Source: Nocardia exalbida NBRC 100660 (lineage in GTDB: Bacteria; Actinomycetota; Actinomycetes; Mycobacteriales; Mycobacteriaceae). From it: a DNA stretch of 50,223 nt. The number at the start of each line of letters is the position of its first letter. Within the stretch, counting starts at the first letter, position 1. The stretch spans positions 1 to 50,223 of the forward strand of contig NZ_BAFZ01000157.1 in NCBI RefSeq assembly GCF_000308575.1, written 5' to 3'. Under the pieces are notes generated by a model. That model did no database searches and had not been told where the DNA came from. It worked only from the letters and a program-made list of their open reading frames with translations. This document shows positions 1-8,649 of this stretch, piece after piece. A program made the position numbers and the translations under genes.

Positions 1-1
1 G

Positions 2-1240
2 TTGGGTCCGATGCAGTTCTTGCCGGGGACGTGGGGTGTGTATGGGGCGGACGGTAATGGGGACGGGGTGGCCGATCCGCATAATGTGTTCGACGCGGCG
101 TTGGCGGCGGGGAAGTATTTGTGTTCGGGGGGTTTGGATCTGCGGGAGCCGTCGCAGGAGTTGCGTGCGGTGTTGCGGTACAACAACTCGATGGCGTATG
201 CGGCGAATGTGCTGAGTTGGGCGGCGGCGTATCGGACCGGGGGTTCGCCTACGCAGGTGCGCATCTCGCCGGACCTGATACCGCCGGGAGCGGCGGCCCC
301 GGTGGATCCTCGTTCCCCGATGACTGCGGTGACCACGGCGGTGCCCGCACCCGTGGAGTCGCCGCGGGCGCCCGCGCCCGCGCCGCGGCAGCAGGCGCCG
401 ACGCAGGTGATGCTCACGCTTCCCGGTCTGCCGCCCATTCCGTGCGGCATCTTCTGCCCGCCGCCGCCACCGGTGAATCCGTGCGTCGCGCAACCTGTTC
501 CCGCGCCGATGCCGCAACCGGGGCAGCCCGGCATGGCGCGCACACCGCTCGCGCCCGGGCAACCGTACGGCGCGGCGCCCGGGCAGCTACCCAGCCCCGG
601 CGCGAACAGCCCCGAAGCGGACGGCAACCCGACCGGCAACGCCGGACCCGCCGACGCCCGTGGCGCCGAGTGCACGCAACCCGAGACCGAGGCCGCCACC
701 GGCCCCGCACCTGTCGCCCCGGAGCCGAACACCGGACCGCGCGACTCCGAACCCGCTATCACCACACCGCCCGCGCCGGAACCCGAGCCGGTGCCCGACG
801 CCGAACCCGCGCCCACACCGACACCGCCGCCCGGAATCACCCTGCCGTTCGGCATCGTCATTCCTCTTCCGGGCCCACCCCCGCCCCGCCGGCGGGCTGA
901 CTCCGTCCCCTCCGGTAACCCGCAGGTTCTCGCGGCGCGCGCTCTGCGCCCAGCCGACGGTCCATCCACGGTGGGCCGCGGCGCCGGTCGCAGGGGGCGA
1001 AGAGGAGTTGGTCCGGGACGGGCGATGCCGCGACGTTCGCAAACGTCTGAGCGCGACGCCATCCGGCCTGATTGCGCCGTAGTTCTGGGGGTCGTCGTGC
1101 CGAGGCACAGTGACGTCGCCGTCGCGTGGGAGATCGTCCCGGGAACGGCGTCGAAGGATTTCGTCACGATTGGGCCCATATCGCGACGCTGCCTCGAAGC
1201 CGTATCCGGACCGCCCGAACCGACGTATTCTGATCGGTAG
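2..1240 (+). CDS. Lytic transglycosylase, 5'-truncated by the window edge, with a long Pro-rich tail
   Basis: The first visible residues, GPMQFLPGTWGVYGADGNGDG, match the second half of an MltB/SLT-type lytic transglycosylase domain, which cleaves peptidoglycan glycan strands outside the membrane. About 80 residues of the domain remain, ending near the YNNSMAY and AANVLSWAAAY segments. The catalytic Glu and any signal peptide lie upstream of the window, so position 2 is not the true start. From about residue 95 to 300 the protein is a low-complexity Pro/Ala/Pro-Glu tail, typical of cell-wall-spanning linkers in mycolata. The last 113 codons, after about position 900, look poor: many GGA, CGA, AGA, GTA and ATA codons and no Pro pattern. 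The other frame would end the tail neatly with PPAG and a stop at 898-900, so a frameshift or sequence error in the C/G run near 870-890 is possible. Family call is good; the C-terminus is uncertain. Confidence 0.75.
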   Translation: MGPMQFLPGTWGVYGADGNGDGVADPHNVFDAALAAGKYLCSGGLDLREPSQELRAVLRYNNSMAYAANVLSWAAAYRTGGSPTQVRISPDLIPPGAAAPVDPRSPMTAVTTAVPAPVESPRAPAPAPRQQAPTQVMLTLPGLPPIPCGIFCPPPPPVNPCVAQPVPAPMPQPGQPGMARTPLAPGQPYGAAPGQLPSPGANSPEADGNPTGNAGPADARGAECTQPETEAATGPAPVAPEPNTGPRDSEPAITTPPAPEPEPVPDAEPAPTPTPPPGITLPFGIVIPLPGPPPPRRRADSVPSGNPQVLAARALRPADGPSTVGRGAGRRGRRGVGPGRAMPRRSQTSERDAIRPDCAVVLGVVVPRHSDVAVAWEIVPGTASKDFVTIGPISRRCLEAVSGPPEPTYSDR

Positions 1241-1453
1241 CTATCGCGTGGCATCTGCCAGCGGCGCCGAGGAGACCATTCACCTCCGGGCACGCCCGCG
1301 CCTACCGGTCAGGGCTTGCCGTCGTGGTCTTCGAGGGCGTCATCTCGTGCGGCGGACGTTCGGCGAGCGTGTGGCCCGGATCCGAACCCGGGCCGATCGT
1401 CGGCGACCGCCGTGCCGAACCCCGTCCGAGACCGGTCGAGCAGAGGTGATCCC

Positions 1454-2710
1454 ATGAGGGCCACAGTCGGAATATCAGCAGAACAGGCCGTGGTGCGCGG
1501 GGTGATGCTCTCGTCCACGGCGCAGCGAGGCACCAGGCCGGACGTGCTGCGGGAGATCGAGCAGCCGGTCGAGCACTCGACCGCCGCATCGGTGGCCGCC
1601 ACACTCGAAGCGTTGACGGCCGAGGCCGAGGGCGGCACCGAAATCGATGACGTCGCCGTGGCGTACCGAACCGTTGCGGAGCGGCGAGCAATCGTGTCGC
1701 AACTGTCATCGGCATCGTGGCGATCGTCGTCGCTCGTGTCGGCGAAGGCAGCGCTGCTGGCGATGATCGAGGACCTCCCCGGCCTGGCGCAGTACGGCAC
1801 CGTGCTGGTGCTCGAGCTGGTCGGTTACCACACGTCCTATCTCGTGACCGGTCCGGAACGGAACGGAATTCTCAGCTGCGGCGGGTGGTCGTCCGGTGTC
1901 GTCGACGCCGATACCGCGGGCCTGGCGATCGATCGAATCCGGTCGGCGGTGGCGGCGGATGGGCTGCTGCCCGACGCCGTGGTCTTGTGCGGCTCGTCGG
2001 CGGGTGACCCGGACGTGGTCGCCGCGGTGCGGCTCGCGCTCGCCGTACCCGTCATGGTGGCGCCCGACCATGCCAACGCCGCCGCCTACGGCGCGGCGCT
2101 GGTCGCGGCCGCTCCGTTCCGGAGCGCACCGGCGGCACCGGCGGCGGCCGGTCGCCGCCATGGCGGCCGTGTGATCCTGGCCGGAGCGGCCGCGGCCGCC
2201 CTGCTGGGCGGAGCGGCGATCGCCGTCGTGCAGGCGCGCGAGGACCGCCCGGCCGATGCCGCGATCGGCGGGCCCGCGCAGGCGCCCGTTCCCGGCGCTC
2301 AGCTCGCCGAACCGAATCCGGCGGCGGTGCCCCCGGCGCCCGCGGCCGAGCAAGCCCCGGTGGCCGTGTTGCCGGAACCGGCAGCCACTCCCGAGCCGTA
2401 TCCCGAACCGCCGATCCCACCGCCACCTCCGCCGCATCCGGCGGCGGAGGCCCAGGTGCCCATCCCGCCCATCCCGCCTCCCGTACCACCGCCCGCGGAG
2501 CAGCAACCGCCGCCGCACCCGCGCAATCCCACCCCGACGGAATCGCTCGAACCGACCGTTCCGGCGCCGGCCACCGCCGCCGCGCCCGACGACACCTACC
2601 TCTTCCCGGGCGAGTCCCCACCGCCTCCCTGGAACGCCGACCAGGCCACCGTGCAGGCGTGGTGGGACAACCACTGGAAATTGAAGGAGAGCTGGCTGCA
2701 CGGCCGCTGA
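1454..2710 (+). CDS. DUF7159-like conserved protein, single transmembrane helix, Pro-rich C-terminal tail
   Basis: 418 residues. I chose the ATG at 1454 because AGAGGTGA lies just upstream. The N-terminal 230 residues look like the actin/DnaK-like nucleotide-binding fold of the DUF7159 family of mycobacteria and nocardiae: GISAEQAVV near the start, TVLVLELVGYHTSYLV in the middle, and APDHANAAAYGAALVA near the end of the domain. A hydrophobic helix at about residues 239-260 (VILAGAAAAALLGGAAIAVV) should cross the membrane, leaving residues 265-400 as an extracytoplasmic Pro/Glu/Ala-rich region. The protein ends in a Trp-rich segment (WNADQATVQAWWDNHWKLKESW). Function is unknown; members often occur as paralogous sets linked to the cell envelope. 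The family assignment rests on recalled sequence style. The reading frame continues open after the stop (see 2711-3007). Confidence 0.7.
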   Translation: MRATVGISAEQAVVRGVMLSSTAQRGTRPDVLREIEQPVEHSTAASVAATLEALTAEAEGGTEIDDVAVAYRTVAERRAIVSQLSSASWRSSSLVSAKAALLAMIEDLPGLAQYGTVLVLELVGYHTSYLVTGPERNGILSCGGWSSGVVDADTAGLAIDRIRSAVAADGLLPDAVVLCGSSAGDPDVVAAVRLALAVPVMVAPDHANAAAYGAALVAAAPFRSAPAAPAAAGRRHGGRVILAGAAAAALLGGAAIAVVQAREDRPADAAIGGPAQAPVPGAQLAEPNPAAVPPAPAAEQAPVAVLPEPAATPEPYPEPPIPPPPPPHPAAEAQVPIPPIPPPVPPPAEQQPPPHPRNPTPTESLEPTVPAPATAAAPDDTYLFPGESPPPPWNADQATVQAWWDNHWKLKESWLHGR

Positions 2711-3007
2711 TACATATCCCCTGAGACGCGCTCGCGCCGAGCCCGTTCCCACTTCCGGCGCGGGGACCCTCGGCGCGACTCGACTTTCGACACGAATATC
2801 GACAACGACACCACGCGCCAGGAGACCTGGCGCAGACCGTCCGGGTCCGGGCGGGTGCGCTGGAGTCACTACCCGGGCGGCAACACGGGACTGCTCACAG
2901 CCGGATTCGACGATCCGGCGCGGGCGTGGATCGTCATCGACGTGTCCTGGGATCACCACACCGGCCAGGACCTGTTCGACCAGTGGTGGCAAGCGGCGCC
3001 CCTGTGA
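2711..3007 (+). pseudogene. Gene remnant or interrupted C-terminal extension, in frame with the preceding gene
   Basis: After the TGA at 2708-2710 the same frame stays open for 98 codons to a TGA at 3005-3007 and contains no ATG. The second half reads like a real protein: GSGRVRWSHYPGGNTGLL, then DPARAWIVIDVSWDHHTG, then FDQWWQAAPL. That is a balanced, foldable composition with strong third-position GC. The only in-frame start-like codons are GTGs at 2855 and 2942, which would give very short peptides. It may be the decayed 3' part of a small gene, or a C-terminal domain of the preceding protein cut off by a stop codon. I do not recognise the family. This remnant accounts for most of the 347-base gap between the two genes. 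Confidence 0.45.
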
Positions 3008-3045
3008 GGCGGCGCCGGGCACCGGCGGCTCCCGCCGACGGTGGA

Positions 3046-3051
3046 TAAGCT
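3046..3051 (+). promoter_or_regulatory. -10-like hexamer TAAGCT for a possibly leaderless serine hydrolase mRNA
   Basis: TAAGCT fits the actinobacterial -10 pattern TANNNT and ends six bases before the GTG start at 3058. No Shine-Dalgarno sequence is visible, so transcription would begin at or next to the start codon. Single hexamers are weak evidence. Confidence 0.3.
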
Positions 3052-3057
3052 GGCCGG

Positions 3058-4281
3058 GTGAGCGCACCAACGGCCGACTCGGTCGCTATCGTCGACGATC
3101 TGGAGTCCGTCACGACCCGAGGTCCGGAAGACGATCCCGCGGCGATCGGCCTCAGCCGCGCCGACGTGGAGTCCCTGTGGGAGTCGGTGCAGGCGTGGTA
3201 CCGCCTGGGCAGCACTCCCGCGATCCAGGTCTGCCTGCGCCGCGACGGCAGGATCGCCCTGAACCGCGCCATCGGCCACGGCTGGGGCAACGCGCCGGGT
3301 GACGGGCCGGAGGCGACGCGCGTCCTGGCCACTCCCGACACGCCGTTCTGCGGCTTCTCGACGGCGAAGGGCGTGGCCGGTGCGCTGATGTTCATGCTCG
3401 TCGAGCAGGGTGCTTTCGCCCTCGACGATCCGGTGTCCGGCTACATCCCGGAGTTCGCGGCGAACGGCAAGGCCGCCATCACGATCGGTCAGGTGCTCTC
3501 GCATTCCGCCGGGATCCCTTTCGTCCCGGCTCCGTATCAGGGCGTCGACCTCGTACTCGACGAGGAATTGGCCGTGCGCGCGCTGGCCGATCTGGTCCCG
3601 AGCTGGAAGCCGGGACGTTTCCGTGTCTACCACGCGCTCACCCTGGGATTGGTGCTGCGCCTGCTGGTGCGGCGCGCGACCGGCAAGCGGATGCGCGAGC
3701 ATCTCGCCGAGCAGGTGCTCGAGCCGTTCGGATTCCGCTGGACCAACTTCGGCGTGCGACCCGAGGACCTCGGCAAGGTCGTGCCGAGCGTGAAAACCGG
3801 TCCGGCTCCCTCTCGGACGGCGAGCTATCTGGCGCGCAAGGCGGTCGGCGGGCGAATGGACCGTGCGTCGCGCGCGGCGACCGACGCGTTCCTCACCGCC
3901 GAGTTGCCCTCGGGCAATCTGATCACCACCGCGTCCGAGTTGTCGCGGTTCTACGAGATTCTCGTCCACGGCGCCCCCGACGGCCGCCGCATCGTCCGGA
4001 GGGAGACGCTGGAGGAGGCGGTGCGCCCGGCGCGCTGGATACCCGGTGTCGCCGGACGCGTCAGCCGAGCCGGCTTCGAACTCGGCGGGCGCAGGTCGAA
4101 ATTCGGCCGTGACACCGGATCGCATTTCGGGCGTAGCGGATTGACCACCCAGTACGGCTGGGCCGACCCGGCTCGCGGGCTGTCCGGTGCGATCCTCACC
4201 AGCGGCAAGGCCACCACCGATACCGAGCGACCGTGGCGGCTGGTCGCCCAGGTCTCCGCCACGGTGCCTGCCGGCCGGTAG
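3058..4281 (+). CDS. Serine hydrolase, beta-lactamase/class C (esterase LipE-like) family
   Basis: 407 residues starting at GTG 3058. The fold is that of class C beta-lactamases, DD-peptidases and EstB/LipE-type esterases. The catalytic Ser-x-x-Lys is seen as STAK at residues 101-104, inside the usual context FCGFSTAKGVAGAL. The general-base Tyr motif (Tyr-x-Asn in the family) is YHA at 191-193, as in many esterase members. The loop ALDDPVSGYIPEF and the conserved ITIGQVLSHSAGIP are present. No signal peptide or membrane helix is apparent, which suggests a cytoplasmic esterase or lipase rather than a peptidoglycan enzyme. It stands alone between the gene remnant and trpB. The natural substrate cannot be read from sequence; a short-chain ester is the usual finding for cytoplasmic members. 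Confidence 0.88.
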   Translation: MSAPTADSVAIVDDLESVTTRGPEDDPAAIGLSRADVESLWESVQAWYRLGSTPAIQVCLRRDGRIALNRAIGHGWGNAPGDGPEATRVLATPDTPFCGFSTAKGVAGALMFMLVEQGAFALDDPVSGYIPEFAANGKAAITIGQVLSHSAGIPFVPAPYQGVDLVLDEELAVRALADLVPSWKPGRFRVYHALTLGLVLRLLVRRATGKRMREHLAEQVLEPFGFRWTNFGVRPEDLGKVVPSVKTGPAPSRTASYLARKAVGGRMDRASRAATDAFLTAELPSGNLITTASELSRFYEILVHGAPDGRRIVRRETLEEAVRPARWIPGVAGRVSRAGFELGGRRSKFGRDTGSHFGRSGLTTQYGWADPARGLSGAILTSGKATTDTERPWRLVAQVSATVPAGR

Positions 4282-4350
4282 CCAGGGCGAGGTGCCCGGC
4301 CGGATCGATCGCCTCCACCAGTGAGAACACCTTAGCCATCCGAAGGATTT

Positions 4351-4410
4351 AGTCTGTTAACTCGCTTGTTGCCAACCCGTCGGGTTGTGCTAGCGCTAGC
4401 GGAACAGACT
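4351..4410 (+). promoter_or_regulatory. Foldable leader/operator region upstream of trpB
   Basis: Three nested complementary elements lie in 60 bases. AGTCTGTT (4351-4358) is the reverse complement of AACAGACT (4403-4410) and could close a long-range stem, extendable by a T-G wobble and a T-A pair. Inside it, CAACCC-GTC-GGGTTG (4373-4387) is a perfect hairpin and GCTAGCGCTAGC (4389-4400) is a perfect 12-base palindrome. ACCCGTCGG recurs at 4376-4384 and 4412-4420. As RNA this would be a closed multi-stem domain just before the coding region; as DNA the palindrome could be a repressor site. I see no Trp-rich leader peptide. Confidence 0.5.
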
Positions 4411-4448
4411 GACCCGTCGGCTCTTTGGCGGTGAAAGCGTTGGTGTTG

Positions 4449-5690
4449 ATGAGGATTGACCATGACGTGGCGGTGAGCGGATCCCGTCACGAGATGTTTC
4501 CCGACGAACGCGGGCGGTTCGGCGTGTTCGGCGGCAGATTCGTTCCCGAGGGCCTGATGGCCGCGCTACTGGCCTTGGAGGACGCCTACCGCCTCGCCTG
4601 CGCCGACCCGGATTTCGTCGCCGAATACCGGGAGCTGTTGCGCGACCGCGTCGGCAGGCCCACGTTGCTGCACCGGGTACCGCGGTTCGGGGAGTTGCTG
4701 GGTGTGCCGGGCGCCCGGGTGTATCTCAAGCGCGAGGACATGGCCCACACCGGCGCCCACAAGATCAACAACGCGCTCGGGCAGGCGTTGCTGGCCCGGC
4801 GGATGGGCAAGAAGCGGATCGTCGCCGAGACCGGCGCGGGGCAGCACGGCGTCGCGGTGGCGACGGTGTCGGCGATGCTGGGATTGACCTGCGTGGTCTA
4901 TATGGGCACCGAAGACATGCGGCGCCAGGCGTCGAACGTGGTGCGGATGAAGCTGCTCGGCGCCGAGGTCCGGCCGGTGGACAGCGGTTCGCGGCGGCTG
5001 AAGGAGGCGATCAGCGAGTCGGTCCGCGATTGGGTGGCCGATGTGGACACCACCCACTACCTGTTCGGCACCGCGGCGGGACCCGCGCCGTATCCGCGGA
5101 TCGTGCGTGATTTCCAGACGGTGATCGGGACGGAGACCAGGTACCAGATCGCACGCGCCGAGGGCAGGATGCCCGATTACGTGCTGGCCTGTGTGGGCGG
5201 CGGCAGCAACGCCATCGGGGTCTTCCATCCGTTCGCCGACGACCCTCGGGTGGCGCTGATCGGTGTGGAGGCCGCCGGGCTCGGGGTGGAGACCGGCGAG
5301 CACGCGGCGACCCTCTGCATGGGCAGCCCGGGTGAGATCGACGGCTCCTACAGCTATCTGTTGCAGGACGAGGACGGCCAGATCGCGCGCACCCACAGCA
5401 TCGCCGCCGGACTGGACTATCCGGGCGTCGGTCCCGAACTCAGCCACCTGAAGGACAGCGGCCGGGTGCTCTACCGGGCCGCCACCGACGCGGTCGCCCT
5501 GCGCGGCATGCAGGCACTCAGCCACACCGAAGGGATCCTCGCCGCACTCGAATCCGCTCACGCCGTCGGCTATCTGATGGAGATGGCGGCGCGCGGCGAG
5601 ATCCCCGCGGACTCGCTGATCGTGCTGTGCCTGTCCGGCCGTGGTGACAAGGATCTCGCCGTCGCCGCCGACCGGCTCGGTGTGGCGTGA
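4449..5690 (+). CDS. trpB: Tryptophan synthase beta chain, orphan copy
   Basis: This PLP enzyme condenses indole with L-serine to give L-tryptophan. All hallmarks are present: FGVFGGRFVPEG near the N-terminus, KREDMAHTGAHKINNALGQ with the PLP Schiff-base Lys at about residue 105, AETGAGQHGVA, the phosphate-binding GGGSNAIG, and YLLQDEDGQI followed by HSIAAGLDYPGVGPE. The length of 413 residues is normal. The ATG at 4449 is my choice, but GTG 4431 and ATG 4494 are in frame and no strong Shine-Dalgarno decides. No trpA, trpC or other trp gene is nearby; downstream comes a phosphoesterase. The canonical copy probably lies elsewhere, making this a second TrpB that may salvage indole or serve secondary metabolism (inference). 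The region before it can fold (4351-4410). Confidence 0.93.
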   Translation: MRIDHDVAVSGSRHEMFPDERGRFGVFGGRFVPEGLMAALLALEDAYRLACADPDFVAEYRELLRDRVGRPTLLHRVPRFGELLGVPGARVYLKREDMAHTGAHKINNALGQALLARRMGKKRIVAETGAGQHGVAVATVSAMLGLTCVVYMGTEDMRRQASNVVRMKLLGAEVRPVDSGSRRLKEAISESVRDWVADVDTTHYLFGTAAGPAPYPRIVRDFQTVIGTETRYQIARAEGRMPDYVLACVGGGSNAIGVFHPFADDPRVALIGVEAAGLGVETGEHAATLCMGSPGEIDGSYSYLLQDEDGQIARTHSIAAGLDYPGVGPELSHLKDSGRVLYRAATDAVALRGMQALSHTEGILAALESAHAVGYLMEMAARGEIPADSLIVLCLSGRGDKDLAVAADRLGVA

Positions 5691-5766
5691 CCGCTGCTAT
5701 CGTCGGAAACGCCCATGGCGCCGGAGAGGGACCGCGCGCTACACCCGCGCCCGAGGACGAGCCCTC

Positions 5767-6909
5767 TTGAAGTATGTGCCCCGCCTGCTGTTGTTCCTGG
5801 CGATTCCCGCCGTGCTGTTCCTACTGCCCTGGTGGACGCTGGTAGCCGCACCCACCGCGGAATCCGGCCCGCTGTTCTGGCTGGGTTCCGCGCTGTTCCT
5901 GCTCGGATTCGTCGGCTTGCCCGCGTCGATGTTCCTCGGTCACGGACCGGCCCAGTCGGATGCGGCCTCGATCGTCGGCGACACGTTGCTCGGCGCGATG
6001 TGGGTGCTGTTCAGCTGGTCGGTACTCGGCAATCTCGCGCGCGCCGGACTGACGGTCGCCGGGGTGGCCGACCCGGCTCGCTCCCGGATCGTCGCGGTAG
6101 GTGTGCTCGCGGCCGCGACGGTGCTGGTGGTGTGGGGTGTGGTCGAGGCGCGCCGGGTGCCGCGGGTGCGCACCCTGGAGGTGTCCATTCCGGGTCTGGG
6201 CCCCGCGCTGGACGGACTGCGCATGGTCGTCGTGACCGACACCCATTACGCCGCGCTCGACCGGCTGCGCTGGTCGGAACGCGTGGTCGAGGTGGTCAAC
6301 GCGCAGCGGCCCGACATCGCCTGTCACGCGGGCGACCTCGCGGACGGATCGGTGGTGAAGCGGCACGCGCAGGTGGACCCGCTCGGCAAGGTCGAGGCCG
6401 AACTCGGCCGGTTCTACATCACCGGCAATCACGAATACTTCGGTGACGCCCAGGGCTGGATCGACCACATGACCTCGCTGGGCTGGCAACCGCTGCACAA
6501 CCGGCACGAAATCGTGCGCCGCGGCGACGATCAGCTGGTGATCGCGGGCATCGATGATCCCACCGGCATCGCCTTGCCCGGGCACGGTCCCGACCTGCCC
6601 GCCGCGCTCGCGGGAGCGGACCCGGACGCGCCCGTCGTCCTGCTCGCCCACCAGCCCAAGCAGATCGCGGAGGCCGCGGCGGCGGGTGTGGCGCTGCAGA
6701 TCTCCGGTCACACCCATGGTGGCCAGATCTGGCCCTTCCACTATCTCGTTCGCCTCGATCAGCCCGTCGTCGCCGGGCTGAGCCGCCACGGCGAGCGCAC
6801 GCAGCTCTACACCAGCCGGGGGACGGGCTTCTGGGGGCCGCAGCTGCGGGTGTTCGCCCCGAGCGAGATCACGGTGCTGATCCTGCGTTCGGAGCCCGCG
6901 AGCGCCTGA
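5767..6909 (+). CDS. Membrane-anchored metallophosphoesterase (calcineurin-like)
   Basis: 380 residues from the TTG at 5767, chosen because GAGGAC lies upstream and the hydrophobic helix (YVPRLLLFLAIPAVLFLLPWW) starts immediately afterwards; upstream frame residues are a run of Arg unlike the family. About four hydrophobic segments occupy residues 4-150. The catalytic domain follows with the full two-metal signature: TDTHYAALD (D-x-H), AGDLAD (GD), GNHEYF (GNHE) and GHTHGG (GHxH). Similar membrane phosphoesterases (YkuE/YaeI type) act on UDP-sugars or lipid-linked phosphate substrates, but the substrate is not known here. The gene lies 76 bases after trpB on the same strand, and its end faces the phosphatase gene on the other strand. 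Confidence 0.88.
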   Translation: MKYVPRLLLFLAIPAVLFLLPWWTLVAAPTAESGPLFWLGSALFLLGFVGLPASMFLGHGPAQSDAASIVGDTLLGAMWVLFSWSVLGNLARAGLTVAGVADPARSRIVAVGVLAAATVLVVWGVVEARRVPRVRTLEVSIPGLGPALDGLRMVVVTDTHYAALDRLRWSERVVEVVNAQRPDIACHAGDLADGSVVKRHAQVDPLGKVEAELGRFYITGNHEYFGDAQGWIDHMTSLGWQPLHNRHEIVRRGDDQLVIAGIDDPTGIALPGHGPDLPAALAGADPDAPVVLLAHQPKQIAEAAAAGVALQISGHTHGGQIWPFHYLVRLDQPVVAGLSRHGERTQLYTSRGTGFWGPQLRVFAPSEITVLILRSEPASA

Positions 6910-6936
6910 GCGCCCGTGGCTGCCGGGGCGAGCTCG

Positions 6937-8592
6937 TCAACGGTGGCCGCGGTCGGCGCCTGCTCGACCGGCGGCGTCGGACGCGGGCGCCGGCGCAGGC
7001 GGATGGCCGGGACTCCACGCCTCGACGACCCCCGGAATGCCGTCCTGGACGACATAACCGGCTCGTGTGTGGATGGGCGCGCCGGGATGGCGGACGTAGG
7101 GAACGACGCGAAAGTCGTTGCGCCATATCCGGTGGTCGAGTTCGACCCGGACATAGCCGCGTTGCGCGTTGAAGAACTTGACGTCCGGGTTCGCCGCGAG
7201 CAGCCTGCGGCCTTTGTCGCTCAGGTCGGTTCCGTCGCCGTTGCTGGTGATCGAGGTGCCGGTGAATTCCGCCGCCACGACCGGTGATCCCGCATCGGTG
7301 TAGTCGCGCCGCAGGTCGGCGGCCTGGTTCTCGTGCCGGTCGCCGGTGATCACCACCAGGTTCGCGGCACCGCGGGTCGCCGCGGCGTCCAGTACGGCGT
7401 TGCGGTCGGCGACGTAGCCGTCCCAGGCGTCGGTGGAGACGCTGACCTGCGGGCCCGGGTCGGAATCGTTCTGGCTCATACCCACCTGGTTGCCGAGGAC
7501 CTGCCAGCGCGCGGGGGAGCGGGTCAGGCCGTCGATCAGCCAATCCCGTTGCTGCGCACCGAGGATGGTGCGGCCGGGGGAGAATCGATCGGTGCAGCCG
7601 CCGACCACGGCGCCGCCGCATGCCTGCGGTGTGCGGTATTGGCGGGTGTCGAGCATGGTGATCTCGGCCAGATCGCCGAACCGGAAGCGGCGATGCAGCC
7701 GGATGCCCGCGGCGGACGGCAGCTGTGCCAGGCGCAGTGGCTGGTGCTCGTACATGGCCTGGAAGGCGGCGGCGCGGCGGCGGCGGAACAGGGCGGGGAC
7801 GCGCCAGATGTCGAGACCGATGCCGGGCGCGCCTGCGGCCCAGTTGTTGTCGACCTCGTGATCGTCCATGGTGACCAGCCACGGGAACGCCGCGTGCGCG
7901 GCGCGCAGCGGCGGCTCCGATTTGTACAGCGCGTAACGCAGCCGGTAGCCGGGCAGGTCGACGGCCTCGTCGCGGAAGTTCGGCCCCATCGTGACCCCCG
8001 CCCGCCCGCGCACCCACGCCCGCTCGTAGATGTAGTCGCCCAGATGCACGACCAGATCCAGATCTTCCCGGCTCAGGTGCTCGTAGGCGGTGTAGTAGCC
8101 GGAACTCCACGACTGGCAGGAGGCGAAGGCGAAGCGCAGCCGCGCCAGGGCCTGCCCAGGCGCCGGGGCGGTGCGGGTGCGCCCCACCGCAGACATCGCC
8201 GAGCCCACCCGGAACCGATAGAAGTACCAGCGATCCGGCGCCAACCCGTGCACCTCCGGATGCACGCTGTGGCCGAGTGCGCGGGTGGCCACCGCCGACC
8301 CGCGCGCCACCACCCGGCGGAACTGCTCGTCGTCCGCCACTTCGTAATCGACCGTGACCGGATCCACCGGCATGCCGCCGAGGCCGTCCGGCGCCAGCGG
8401 GTCCGGTGCCAGCCGCGTCCACAGCACCACACCGTCGGGTGCGGGATCGCCGGAGGCGACGCCCAGCGCGAATGGATCGCCGAGCCGGCGCGGGGCGGGA
8501 AACCGTGCACTGCTCGCCGCCGCGGTCCCCGCCAGTACCGCGACCGACCCCGCGGCGCCGACTCGGAACAGTTCCCGACGTGAGAGAGCCAT
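6937..8592 (-). CDS. phoD: Alkaline phosphatase D, Tat-exported
   Basis: 551 residues. The N-terminus MALSRRELFRVGAAGSVAVLAG is a twin-arginine signal followed by a hydrophobic core and ASSA-like cleavage region, so the enzyme is exported folded. The PhoD N-terminal domain (FALGVASGDPAPDGVVLWTRL) and the metallophosphatase core are both present: FASCQSW, HLGDYIYE, TMDDHEVDNNW, LGNQVGMSQ and ITGDRHENQAA carry the Asp, Asn and His ligands of the Fe/Ca centre. PhoD enzymes hydrolyse phosphomonoesters and phosphodiesters, including teichoic-acid-like polymers, outside the membrane. It ends 27 bases from the convergent phosphoesterase. The large regulator gene begins its own run upstream on the same strand, with 57 bases between them. 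No Pho box was recognised. Confidence 0.93.
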   Translation of the reverse strand: MALSRRELFRVGAAGSVAVLAGTAAASSARFPAPRRLGDPFALGVASGDPAPDGVVLWTRLAPDPLAPDGLGGMPVDPVTVDYEVADDEQFRRVVARGSAVATRALGHSVHPEVHGLAPDRWYFYRFRVGSAMSAVGRTRTAPAPGQALARLRFAFASCQSWSSGYYTAYEHLSREDLDLVVHLGDYIYERAWVRGRAGVTMGPNFRDEAVDLPGYRLRYALYKSEPPLRAAHAAFPWLVTMDDHEVDNNWAAGAPGIGLDIWRVPALFRRRRAAAFQAMYEHQPLRLAQLPSAAGIRLHRRFRFGDLAEITMLDTRQYRTPQACGGAVVGGCTDRFSPGRTILGAQQRDWLIDGLTRSPARWQVLGNQVGMSQNDSDPGPQVSVSTDAWDGYVADRNAVLDAAATRGAANLVVITGDRHENQAADLRRDYTDAGSPVVAAEFTGTSITSNGDGTDLSDKGRRLLAANPDVKFFNAQRGYVRVELDHRIWRNDFRVVPYVRHPGAPIHTRAGYVVQDGIPGVVEAWSPGHPPAPAPASDAAGRAGADRGHR

Positions 8593-8649
8593 ACATCAGC
8601 GTAAGGCCGCGCCCGAGGACGGGAAGGGGCCGCGAGCGGCGCTCCGGCG

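Noticed and set aside
2..1240. Pro-rich short tandem repeats in the transglycosylase and DUF7159-like tails (also 2260-2600)
   Set aside because: Irregular Pro/Ala/Glu low complexity rather than fixed-length repeats; no CRISPR or VNTR structure.
4321..4448. Classic trp attenuator with a Trp-rich leader peptide, or a T-box
   Set aside because: No short frame with consecutive Trp codons and no T-box consensus or specifier stem is recognisable; only the stems described are seen.
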